Below, in pieces: positions 46,411-56,630 of a DNA stretch of 64,000 nucleotides. Within the stretch, counting starts at the first letter, position 1. Each line of letters begins with the position of its first letter. The DNA is from Aotearoamyces nothofagi. Taxonomy: Eukaryota > Ascomycota > Leotiomycetes > Leotiales > Tympanidaceae. Under the pieces are notes generated by a model. The model made no database searches. It had not been told where the DNA came from and saw only the letters and a program-made list of their open reading frames with translations. The stretch is taken from positions 620,001 through 684,000 of the forward strand of contig JADDTR010000011.1 of the NCBI GenBank assembly GCA_015345905.1, written 5' to 3'. A program made the translations under genes and the position numbers.

Positions 46411-46676
46411 GTACAAACAAGCCCACATCCAACGCGGGGGATATGATGTGGGTCGGTCGGTCGGTCGGTCGGTCGGTCGCTTGCTTGCTTGCTTGCTTGC
46501 TTTGCTCGTCTCTGCCGATACCGATATACGGGCATCGACGAGTCGAGTGAGGGATGCGTGCCCTGTACAAGAAGCCTATCCAACGCGGGGGAATGATGTG
46601 GGTCGGTCGGGTCGGTCGCTTGCTTGCTCGTCTCTGCCGATACCGATATACGGGCATCGACGAGTGAAGGGGATGC
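46411..46676. repeat. two-copy repeat with GGTC/GCTT microsatellites
   Basis: Copy A (46411-46556) and copy B (46565-46676) share, in order, GTACAA, CCAACGCGGGGG, ATGATGTGGGTCGGTCGG, a CTTGC run, CTCGTCTCTGCCGATACCG, and CGGGCATCGACGAGT. They differ mainly in the length of the GGTC and GCTT runs. The peptides encoded are frame-shifted between copies, so it is non-coding or very recently duplicated. Confidence 0.85.
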
Positions 46677-47213
46677 GAGCGATAAAGAGAGAAAATGGGG
46701 GGGCGATAAGAGAGCAGCAGAGCGCGTCTCTCTCTCTCTCTTTTTTTTGTATATGCCGGAAGCGACGCTCCGGGGGAAAAAAACTCTGGGGGTTTTCTAT
46801 GTATGTATCGATACGTCTCTCCGAGGCATCTCTTCAGAGAGATCCGCCGGGGTAGGGTAGGGACTTTTGCGCTCTTCATTCACGTATATCATCCATCGCT
46901 GGGGGCCGCGTTTCTTTCTTGCAGGCTCGTAGCCCCCCCCGCGTTGATATATGATATATGATTAAGATTAAGTACCTGCGCCTGCGCCGGGGCTGCGAGG
47001 AAAAGATACGGTAGCTGCAGAAGGGGGGGGGGGGCGCGCGTCGTGGACGTACTGTACTGTACTGTCTGTCTGCCGAGAGCTGTGGGGGAGCACGCAGTGG
47101 AACCCCTGTCACAGATACGAGAAGGGGGGGGGGGATTGGCATATCTGGCGGGCGGGCGGTAGGTATCCCCCTCCCCAGCGGGCCTCGCTGCGCCATGCAC
47201 GGCTGCACTCGCC
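46677..47213. other. intergenic, G-run rich
   Basis: No gene is supported. It has G homopolymers near 47025 and 47125 and a TACTGTACTGTAC word near 47050. Confidence 0.5.
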
Positions 47214-47609
47214 TCACTCCGCCCACGTCCTTCTGTCATCCGCCCTCTCCACCATCTCCATGAGGCAGTTGACCTTCATCTGCGACAGGACAGCCATGTA
47301 TCCGTAGAGCCGCCCGACGTCTCGCAGGCGCCGGAGCTCTTCTGCCAGCCTGGCCCCCCTGGTGTCCGGCGGGTCGTCCGCGGACGGCGAGTCGCCATGG
47401 CTCTGTGTTCTGTTCAGATAGAGGACGGCGGCGAGGCTGAGTGTGAGAGGGAGCCAGCGGGCGAGGGGTGCGATGTCAAGGGATATCATGATGCTTTCCC
47501 TTGGAGCCTGGGATTGTCTTCTACAATTTGCGGAGGCGGGGAATAGTGGATAGGAAGGAGACTTGCCAACGTAGACGACTAGAACCCCAGTAAAGCATCG
47601 CTTAGTCAT
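47214..47609 (-). CDS. small hypothetical membrane protein (uncertain)
   Basis: The open frame from the ATG at 47609 gives 131 aa; a start at 47489 (MISLDIAPLARWLPL) gives 91 aa and looks better. The shorter form has one hydrophobic helix (LARWLPLTLSLAAVLYL), an acidic Pro/Asp linker and a charged C-terminal helix (ARLAEELRRLRDVGRLYGY). The amino-acid mix is protein-like, but no family is recognised. It lies between a repeat array and the copper radical oxidase, and could also be one exon of a larger gene. Confidence 0.4.
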   Translation of the reverse strand: MTKRCFTGVLVVYVGKSPSYPLFPASANCRRQSQAPRESIMISLDIAPLARWLPLTLSLAAVLYLNRTQSHGDSPSADDPPDTRGARLAEELRRLRDVGRLYGYMAVLSQMKVNCLMEMVERADDRRTWAE

Positions 47610-48077
47610 TGATCACACAACAAACCAACAACAAACGACCACGGAACGAGTACGTGAAATCTCCAGCACATACTAAGTATTGGAGAAATGTATTGCATTT
47701 TATTCTATATACTTGATTGCCCTATGGCAACTATTAGTTTTTGAGAGTACTGCCTTGTGATTTTGAAATCTTACTCCTCGAGCCCTCGCTATCCACAGCT
47801 AGCTTTTAGGCCAATGCCCCACATTGCTTATCTCCTTTTTGACTTCCAGTCTAATCAGTATATGATCCGGATAGCAATGTGACTAGTTTTGGATTTCCTA
47901 TCTACTTGCTCGTTATGTGCCATTCCATTATTGACCGCCAAGCTTAGCGGTCAGAACCAAATTGCCCAAGACATATTATGTAACCGTTTTCTTGTTGAAA
48001 TCAAGCCCGTATACAGTACACCACCATCCTCCTCTAAAGTATCAACAGCCGCATAAAGCCATGTAAGAGGAGGAACC
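47610..48077. other. intergenic, AT-rich
   Basis: No gene is seen. It contains the 3' flank of the oxidase gene and the upstream region of the small hypothetical gene. Confidence 0.5.
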
Positions 48078-50827
48078 CTATGCTACGCTGACGAATTGTC
48101 CAACACTAGGAATACCATCGGCCAGGACATATACAACGTATGGCCCTGGTGGGCATACATTGCTGTTTGGTGGCATTGTGACTGTGATTGTCTGGGCCGC
48201 TGAACCAGCATTGAAGCCGGTGGAGTCTAGCTGCAACATACGATGACTCATATGTACACTGTGAGTGACATAGCCTCCATGGTATAGGGAAACCGATATG
48301 GCTGTTGCAGTAGTCGGCATGTTGAAAGTAATCTTGAAAGTACTACTATTAGGGGTGAGTGACTTGGATGACAGAACAACATCTGTTGGACGTAGCGCTG
48401 CATTATTGCCCTGAAGATATGGAGGTACATAGTTCTCCACTCGAAACTCTGTCACATACGGATTTTCAGTAGAAGCAGTCAGCACCGGCATCTGGACAGG
48501 GTTCGAGCCGGCAACCATAAGTGTACCATCAAGAAGTAGAAGGGCTACACTGTGGTAAAGACGTGGAATGGTTGATGGCGCGAGAGTTGAAAAGCGTTGG
48601 CCGAGCGGTAATGTTGGCTTGTAAAGAAGGGCTTCAAACGCAGGGTTCGCGGCAAGACCAAACCCCTGTGCCCCAGTGCTGGCACCGTTCAGCCAAACAA
48701 CCGTACCATCTGGAAGGAGAGTCCCCTCTACCATTCCACGACCTTCAGGCATGGAGTCCATCTCCCAGTTAGCATTTGTTGATAGTGGTGAGATACGGCC
48801 ACATGATGGATCAGTAGGCGATGTGATATCTTGATACGCTCCACCTCCACAGATGATGATATCATTGGTCCAGTCATTTGCACTATTTAGAGGAAGCATA
48901 ACGCTACCGCCAGTATTAGGGTAGGTTCGATAGTCTCCTGGAAGATCAGGGTACGTCTTAACGGTAGTATTGGTGGCGACAGAGAACTGTTCCGAGCTCT
49001 TTGAGACGAAGACGAAGAGAGTTCCATCTGGGAGAAGATGGATAAATGGATACATGTAGTAGGGCTGGTTTTTGCTCAGGATTTCCATGGGGACATTCAC
49101 ACCCTCGGTGATGGCTAATGAGCTTAGAATCTCATAGGTCGGGTTGTTGTTGGCGAGCACTGTTGGGTCAAGGCCGTTCAAGCTACCGGAAGCGACGAAA
49201 ATAGTGCCATCGGGCATTGTCTGAGCTGTAGCATACCACCTGTCGCTAGCAAGTTTGTTGCCTGGCTCACTCCAAGATTGCCCATTCAGACTTGCATCCG
49301 AAGACGACCTATCAAGGTAACGGATGGCGTCGAACCCATCTGCTACAGTGGGATCAAGCCAAGTTAATGGTGCATTACCACCTACTGAAATAATACGTCC
49401 ATCTGGAAGGAAAGAGCCACCAGAGCAGAAGGCGTTTGTCGAATATGACAGTGGTACAACCTTGTTCGTGAGAGGATCGTATTCAGATGAGTAGGCGTAT
49501 TGACCATTCGGAAGAATGAGCTGGGTATAATTTTCAACCTTGTCAAGAAAAAACACCCGACCGTTCGGCATTAGAGCGGCATGCATAGGGGGAACGCCTG
49601 CTTGTCCAGTAACATTGAAAGTACCCGCAGTAGGAGCAGCCGGAGCAGGGCTTGGTCCTGGAGCTGTGACCGAGGGAGCGGACACGCAGTCTCCAGATTG
49701 ACAGCCAGCTCCACAATGAGCACTTGTATTACCACTTCTCCCTCTCAGCAAATGGCACGAGAAATATGATAGAATGACTCACCAAAATCCATACATGGAG
49801 CAGCAATTACCCTGGGGCCAATCGCCACAAACAGTGCCGCCATTTGAGGATCCGCAGGTCCCGTCAGTGGTCACAGGAGCCCCTGATGCTGAGGCTGCGG
49901 AGGCTGTAGATGTTGCAGGTTTGATTACAGGCTCGCCTGTACTCGTCTGTTGGGAACCAGAAGCTGTAGAGGAGTCTAGAGCCGTGGAAGAGGTAGGATT
50001 AGCAGAGGGAGTATCAGTGCAGCCAAGTTGACAGCCATTTGATGTAAGGCAGTAATCGTCACCCGAACCACACCATCTATTATGGGACTGAGTTAATTTG
50101 TGTGAGCAGCCTTATATATGGTGTCTTACATACCCGTACTCTGAACAACACGCTCCAAATGGTCCCGTAGGGTCACATCCTGCCCAATCGAAAGCAGCCC
50201 CACATCTGCTATCAGACCTGGGGGCAGTGGTTTCACTAGCTGATGGTACTTGTGAGGCTGAAACCGACGACGAAGTTACGGAGGACGAGGCTGAGGTACA
50301 ACCACTTTGACAGCCCGTACCACAATAACTGGGATATGGTCAGTCTTATACAATAGCAACGAGGCAAGAAGTGACTTACGAATCTGTATTTCCGCACCAG
50401 CCATATTGCTGTTGTAATGAAGGTCAGATTAGAACGCTATACACCTGGGCTCGACATACCGAGCAACATCCGCCAGTGTACACAGTGCTTGCTGGATCAC
50501 AAATTGTTCCACCATTCGCGGCACCACATGTTCCATCAGTAGAGTAAACCGCTCTTCCCAAAAGTTCAAAGAGGGCATCTCGGGAGGCTAGTGGGTATAT
50601 GATATCAGGAAGGACTTCGCATCTGTTCAATTGAGGCTATCAGTAGTCACTCATTTAATTATCACTTGAAAATGTGAAACTTACTGTCCATCATCATTGC
50701 AGTGCTGTCCTCGAAGACAGCCATGGTACAACTGTGCACTGTCTTTGGAGCATTGTAGTGGAACATGCACAAAGTTGATATTTGCAGAGACCAAAACCAC
50801 AAGGCTTAGGAGGATTGCAGCCCTCAT
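48078..50827 (-). CDS. copper radical oxidase (glyoxal-oxidase-like) with three CBM18 modules
   Basis: Six exons on the minus strand: 50685-50827, 50460-50622, 50380-50408, 50134-50328, 49783-50076 and 48078-49734; all five introns are GT-AG and the product is 826 aa. After a signal peptide come three hevein-like chitin-binding modules at about 79-122, 153-196 and 250-290, each with the CCSxYGxCG core and separated by Ser/Thr linkers. The oxidase domain follows: Kelch-type propeller and C-terminal Ig-like domain (DUF1929). All copper and radical residues of the galactose/glyoxal oxidase family are present: C378 (FCSGGS) for the Cys-Tyr link, Y442 (RWYAT), Y668 and H669 (RLYHS), and H766 (YVTHSVH). 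It should oxidise aldehydes or alcohols and release H2O2 at chitin. The substrate is unknown. Confidence 0.93.
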
Positions 50828-51323
50828 GTTGGCTGAAAGCTGTGGGAATTGTCAATAAAGCCCAATGTATGTGATTCTTAGATGCTCTACAGATGATGGG
50901 ATGATGGGATGATATTGAAACAGAGAAGTTTGGTGTGCGATCATGATGACGATTATTATGCCGAAATCTGCTTATCATTCAGCTGCCATCGGTAACTCCG
51001 AATGTGTTCCTATTGCTGCTTAGGTCCTGGTTGCTGGGACGAAGTTCGCGATGCTTGTACAGTACATCCTAGGACACCACGACCTGACCGCTTCTTTCTA
51101 TCCATGGCGCACATGCAGGCTTGAAGCGTGATACGAGACATTGACAACTCACTTTGTAGATATTCGGGACGAGGTAGTGGTACGATTTAAGGATTGTCGT
51201 AGGAAGGTAGAGAAAATAGGGCATAGGGTACAACAGATGCAGGTATCCTAAGTGCTGAAGGTATAAGGAGCGGATGACAAGACACTAGATGAGCATCTTG
51301 TACATTAATAGGTATTTAGGTAG
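50828..51323. other. promoter region of the copper radical oxidase
   Basis: The upstream flank of the oxidase gene. No open frame of note is present. Confidence 0.5.
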
Positions 51324-51755
51324 ATGAAGAGGCACGCCGGAACGAGTGACAACAATAGGAGACATGAAGTTGAGAAATTCCAGTGTTCGCAGTGTAAACA
51401 ACGCTACAGGGCAGGCACAGAGAGGAAGGCGGCCTTGCAGGATAGGAGCAACTACCTTCTGATGACATGCCTACCTTGCTCAACTCGCATTGTCACTTTC
51501 AAGGATCTACAGGCCGCTCTGCAACAAACCATGTCGACAGATCATACTATAGAGCTTTTTGGAAATGCCAGCCAATTGATACTCATTAAGTCCCGATGGT
51601 CCAGGATGCATAGCCATTGCGAGGTACGGGCGGATATGCGCAGACTGCGTCAATGTGTCCGTTTGTCTGCAGCATTGCATGCAGATCATCCGTCAGGAAC
51701 GATACGATATTGGCAAGGCATTGCCTTTGTTTCCTTAGTTCCAGTTGAGAGCTGA
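51324..51755 (+). CDS. doubtful hypothetical protein with paired Cys
   Basis: A single open frame of 143 aa starts MKRHAGTSDNNRRHEVEKF. It has a C-x2-C pair (FQCSQCKQRY) and about 28 residues later a second C-x2-C (MTCLPCSTR), a spacing that could hold one zinc. The rest is basic and without known motifs. There are no introns, and it sits alone in gene-poor DNA. It may be a real small gene, a fragment of a decayed zinc-finger gene, or chance. Confidence 0.3.
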   Translation: MKRHAGTSDNNRRHEVEKFQCSQCKQRYRAGTERKAALQDRSNYLLMTCLPCSTRIVTFKDLQAALQQTMSTDHTIELFGNASQLILIKSRWSRMHSHCEVRADMRRLRQCVRLSAALHADHPSGTIRYWQGIAFVSLVPVES

Positions 51756-53424
51756 TATTCTTTTTGGTTGCATCTAGGGTTGTGTCTCTTGACGTTCCTG
51801 CATGGTGGCTTGACGTCTATTTACAGACTTTCGCCCGGATCGGATCCTGACTGGGTGAGCAAGAGCTTGAGGCTTCTCCATGAAGGCCGGGGAGAGAAAT
51901 AACCCCAGAGATTGGTATCCCGGGTTTTATGGCAGTCCTGTTCCTCGAGAGTCATGGCCTTCGTCAACGGCCGTTTGCGCCCTGATTCCGATTGCTCTGA
52001 GACCGCATTGCTGTGGACGCTACAGCATCTCGTTGTTTGAAGGTCCTACGAATCTTACACCTCGATCTAGTTTGCAGGGCTGCCGGACTGCGAGACGTAT
52101 AGCTACCTATGCTATAGACTCTTTAGGCCCAAACAGTGTCCCGTACGAGAAAACCGCGGCACTGTGTGCCCGTCACAGTGGATATTATTCTGTGTTGTCA
52201 CAAAGCGAGCGAAAAAGAAATTGTACACCGATGCCCAAAGCTGAAGAGGCATGGGCAACCCGGCGTGGCCGGGAGTGGCCCATACTGGCAGCGCAATTGG
52301 TGGCGGACACTACCTACTTATGTATGTACACAATGACGGTCATTTAGACCCCGAGATTGTCGCTGACCGCCAGGGCAGTTGTTTGGATACCTCATCAGCT
52401 GAGGTAGCTTGTTGGTTACTGGCACCCGCCGATACAGAATATTGACATCGAAGTCGCATCCAATCCCCACAAACTGTGTCGCTGCATCCCCACACTCTTC
52501 TCCCGCAGCTCATTAGTATCCATGACGCCACCGCCAGCGCATCATCTCAACTCTTGACAAGGCTTTATCGGTCCCAATAAACCTATTTCTAGCATTAATG
52601 CCTCTCTTAAGCGCGGAGTGCACTTGTGTCGCACTGGCCTTTCGCGTTATCTACGAGGAGATGCCACAGCATCGTGATGCCAGATACCCAGCCTTGGCAC
52701 GCATACAATAGCACAGCTTGATGGGTTCTAGAATATCTTTTCACTTGGTACGGGAATAGACCTGCGTGTGCTCTATAATCTTGTGAGACGTTCAGATGCT
52801 GTGCCAACCGTGGCAACCAACCCATTTCCAACCCGAGAAATGCAAATAACTACCCGAAGGATTCGATTGCAGGGCTAAGACGTGTCACCTTTATTTGCTG
52901 CAGCGTCACAATGTCAATGAAGCACATGACAACCGTCATTACTGTACAACCTTCTGCCTCCTCAGCTAACGCGGATGCCGCGAAGGCGCCGAAAAAGCTG
53001 CCAGCCTCGGATGCCATATCCCTATTACTAGTACATGCTTTGCAGACGAGTACTATACCAACCGCGAGTAACATAAAAAGCGTTGTTGCTAATTGGAATT
53101 TATCTCGAATATAACTGCGAACAGTCTCACAGCCTCGTGACAATCTTTCACAAGCTGTATTTAGAGGATGACGAGACTGACATGCAACAAATTCCCCGCC
53201 CCGTCATATTCCAAATTTATCTTATAGTACCACTCGGTGTCCCACATTCGTCTCACTGCTTTCGGGCTCTACATTCAATGTTAGTAATAGTTCTATCGGG
53301 TATACAGAGCCACGTACCAGTTACCCTTGGCAATTTGGCAAATGCATGCTCAATAGTAGAGTCTCGTCTCGGGGATCCCTGGGACCATGTTCTTTAGGTC
53401 CAGAAGCTCATTCTTAACCAAAAC
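51756..53424. other. gene-poor interval
   Basis: No gene is supported. Open frames at 51880-52347 (plus) and 52850-53143 (minus; one hydrophobic stretch) lack any family features or splice support. The composition is ordinary and no strong repeats are seen. Confidence 0.5.
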
Positions 53425-54114
53425 TCATCCGCTTAATGTCTCATCTTCTCCCAGCCTCTTAACCTCAATCCTCTCCATAATCCCAAGATCAAGGCCCCAC
53501 TTGCTGACTTCGTCCTTCACAACATCCTCCCATATCTTGATCAAAGGATGGGCATCTACAACATCGTTGAACGTAACCTCAGCCCCGTCCTCACCTTCAA
53601 CCTCGAACTTCCATATCCCATCATCGCCCCACCAGTCCCTCCCAAACACTTCCTCAGTCTTGAGCTCTCTTCGTGACTTGTCGACCAACACCCTTAGTCT
53701 CCTTTCCTCCAGCTCCCAACTCCCTTCGGTATTCGTAGCAGGTCCACCTGGTGCTTTCGCAACAGCAACATAAATTCCTTCAATCGTTCCAAGTATGGCT
53801 CCAACTCTCAACCCGATTACAGCGCCCAACCCATACCCTTCATCAAATCCCTCTTGTATCGTCGTGCCCTTCGCCAACGACAGGCCCTCTCTATATCCAG
53901 ATGTACTATGTTCTGATCGTAATCTCGGAATATCTGAGACTTCTATATCTTGTCGCGAGTGATATATTCCATCATGGCTACCATTGTCCAGAATACCTGA
54001 AGGAGAAGAGGGCACAGAGCCAAAGATGTCGTCCAGGTTGTTTTCGTTATTCACATGTGGGCTTGAGGGCGGCGAAGACGATTCGCGCGAGCTGTGTACA
54101 ACCGGTAACGCCAT
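53425..54114 (-). CDS. YAE1: Yae1 protein (Fe-S cluster adaptor for ABCE1/Rli1)
   Basis: A single exon of 229 aa starts from an ATG in an exceptionally good context (GCCACCATGG). The N-terminal region is Ser/Pro-rich and contains NNLDDIFGSV, typical just before the Yae1 domain. The deca-GX3 motif follows: Gly at nearly every fourth residue from SGYREGLSLAKG to GAILGTIEG. The C-terminal half is charged and lineage-specific (EVFGRDWWGDDGIWKF). In yeast, Yae1 with Lto1 links Rli1/ABCE1 to the cytosolic Fe-S targeting complex, supporting ribosome recycling. The frame continues upstream through Met at 54150 and across a GTGAGT...CAG intron-like segment to a possible ATG near 54325, so a longer N-terminus is possible. 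Confidence 0.88.
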   Translation of the reverse strand: MALPVVHSSRESSSPPSSPHVNNENNLDDIFGSVPSSPSGILDNGSHDGIYHSRQDIEVSDIPRLRSEHSTSGYREGLSLAKGTTIQEGFDEGYGLGAVIGLRVGAILGTIEGIYVAVAKAPGGPATNTEGSWELEERRLRVLVDKSRRELKTEEVFGRDWWGDDGIWKFEVEGEDGAEVTFNDVVDAHPLIKIWEDVVKDEVSKWGLDLGIMERIEVKRLGEDETLSG

Positions 54115-55043
54115 GGTGGCAGGTGGAAATAGGGAATCGTCGCGAAGCATTATCTTTTGACTACCTTTATCATGAGGATCTGCAGCAGATTGCCTAGTAT
54201 ATATAAAAAGGTTTATAGATAGATCGAGGTTGTCGTCCAAATTTGGAGTCCGAAATTCGTTATTGACGGCAGAATCACTCACCGCTTTTAATATAGCCCG
54301 TCGTGCCCATCAAGGCTAGAAACATATAGGAAGCTAGCACAATTCTGAGGAGTTAGGATTTGTTGCGAAATAGAGTGTGATTTATGTCTAACTATGTAAA
54401 TGTCTATGAATTATACACAGTCCTTATACTCCCAATAGCGCTACCCGGAGGTCACGTGTGCTAAATGTTAATAGGATTTCTGGTTTATAGCACTCGTTGC
54501 ACTACAGGTGGGGCTGATGTTTTTGTTTCCGGCTATGATAGTAGTCGGCAGAGGAGATGATCGAAACCTTATAGTACAACATGTTACATACATAGTCCCG
54601 TTAGAGAGAAATCAGCGTCTTCGGCCACTTGAAAATACCACACAATGCATTTGATTACAACTAAATGCCAGTAGCTAATATAATGTCTCCATGTAGACCA
54701 GCAGTCCTTTTTGACAAATCCAGTTTGTAGGATATGTCGCCATCTATGTCATGAGTGATTCGTTTCGGCAATGTAATCCGATCCTAACGTGCATGTATTA
54801 CCAATCAACCAATTTCTCGTCATATAAGGCCACTTAATCCATTACATCACACATATATCACCTTCCCTCATGCACAGTATTTACGGTCCAATCTACTACA
54901 TATCTACTCAGGTAGCATTAAATAAACTGCCAATTGCCCACGCAAGGTCCCTCTACAATCGTGTCTCATTTCCTCCGAGTCTATATACCCTTCATCGTGC
55001 TAGCTTTCATCAACAAACGGTATCTCAGTCAAGATTCACCGCC
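54115..55043. other. divergent promoter region between YAE1 and the dehydrogenase
   Basis: About 930 bp, AT-rich, without a supported gene. It must hold both promoters, since the flanking genes point away from each other. Confidence 0.5.
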
Positions 55044-56242
55044 ATGAAGGCAGCAATTGTTCATTCAGGCAATTACCTCCAATTATTTTGTCAAAGAATA
55101 AGCTAAACAAAACAAGGTCCCAAGGTGGAGATTATCGAGTCTCCAATTCCGGAACCCAACGCAGATCAAGTCTTGATCAAAGTAGAATACTCTGGCCTCA
55201 ATCCAAAGGACGTATGCTTCCTGCCGATGAAAACATGTTTAAATGAATGTCAACTGACCAATTCACTTCTAGTGGAAATACCTCGTTAATCCTGGTGATG
55301 ACATCGCAGGCGTGGTTGCAAAAGCAGGAGCCAACGTCATAGAGTTCAAGGCTGGTGATAGAGTTGCCGCGTTTCACGAGATGGGAACGCCTTATGGAAG
55401 CTTTGGCGATTATGCCATTTCTTGGGCCCATACGACTTTCCATTTGCCGAAGACGACTAGCTTTGAAGAGGTTCGTGAGCAAATTGTACTCAACATTGGG
55501 ACGGTACTTACCCATCCATTAGGGCGCAACGATTCCTTTGGCGGCTATGACTGCCGCTGTTGGGCTTTATTTACGCCTAGGGCTTCCAGAGCCATGGTCT
55601 GCAACAACAGCCTCTACTCCATTGATAATCTATGGTGGATCAGGTGCTGTCGGCGCTTTTGCAATTAAGCTGGCACAAGCATCAAATATCCACCCGATCA
55701 TTGCCGTAGCAGGTAAAGGTGGAGCTTATGTTGAGACGCTAATCAACAGAGAGAAGGGAGATGCTATTATTGATTACCGCAAGGGTGATGAGGCTACTGT
55801 ATCAGGCATCAAAGAAGCACTGAAGAAGGCCGGTGTTGATGAAGTTCGATATGCCTTCGACGCCGTTAGTGAGAAGGGAAGTTTCCAGAACATATCAAAG
55901 GTTCTTTCAAAAGGTGGTAAGATCACTTTAATTATTTCAGGCAATGATTACAGCGATATTCCTGAGCATATCGAAAAGAGCAATACATTCGTCGGGATAG
56001 TTCACCAGGCTGTAGCTGCAGATTCTCCACAAGGGAAGGCAGGAATCAAGACTGGTGGCAAGGATTTTGGTTATGTCTTCTATAGGGTCTTTTCAAGAGG
56101 TTTGCAGCAGGGTTGGTTTACCCCTCATCCTCACCAGGTGATTCCTGGCGGTCTGAACGGAGTAGAACAGGGGTTGCTGAATCTGAAGAACGGGAAAGCG
56201 TCTGCAGTTAAATATGTGTTCAGGATTGAAGATACTAAGTAG
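55044..56242 (+). CDS. MDR-family alcohol dehydrogenase / quinone oxidoreductase
   Basis: Exons are 55044-55068, 55117-55211, 55273-55470 and 55523-56242, giving 345 aa. The first intron (55069-55116) needs a GC donor (G|GCAATT); the others are GT-AG. The GroES-like N-terminal domain begins MKAAIVHSGGPKVEIIES and includes EYSGLNPKDWKYLVNPGDDIAGVV and FKAGDRVAAF. The Rossmann part has YGGSGAVGAFAIKLAQAS, the NAD(P) glycine-rich loop. No zinc-binding Cys cluster is visible, so it is a zinc-independent member such as a quinone or enoyl reductase. It is cytosolic. Similar proteins occur both in primary and secondary metabolism; nothing nearby suggests a cluster. Confidence 0.9.
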
Positions 56243-56630
56243 CTGAATAGCAGAGGCAGGGTATTAAAGTTCATATTGCTATATCTGAGAGGTCTTTACA
56301 CTGTGGGATAGCCAAGACAGTTCCAAAACCGCCAATTTGCACGCAGAGGCCATGCATCGAATCTGCAATCCTAAAGACCAATGTAGTTACTAAAATTTAA
56401 TACTCGGTCTTTACCAGGGACCTATCGATAATTGAGCCCATTTAACTCCTTAACTTGAATGTCGCCAGTCGTCAGCAGGTTTTCAGCCTTACCTGGTGCC
56501 ACAAAACTGAGGCGATTATTGTCCGAATTAAAGTTCGCGAATCGCGTCGGGTTACATACCCGTCGACGTGGAGTGCATCAAGAACAAACAGATCAAATAA
56601 TGCGAATCTGTCACAGATCTGGTGACGACG
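56243..56630. other. short intergenic, HIR1 promoter
   Basis: The interval runs from the dehydrogenase stop to the HIR1 start on the same strand. A small open frame at 56459 overlaps the HIR1 start in another frame and is not supported. Confidence 0.5.

Noticed and set aside
51880-53143. Frames at 51880-52347 (plus) and 52850-53143 (minus)
   Set aside because: No motif, no splice logic; the one hydrophobic stretch on the minus strand is not enough to claim a gene.
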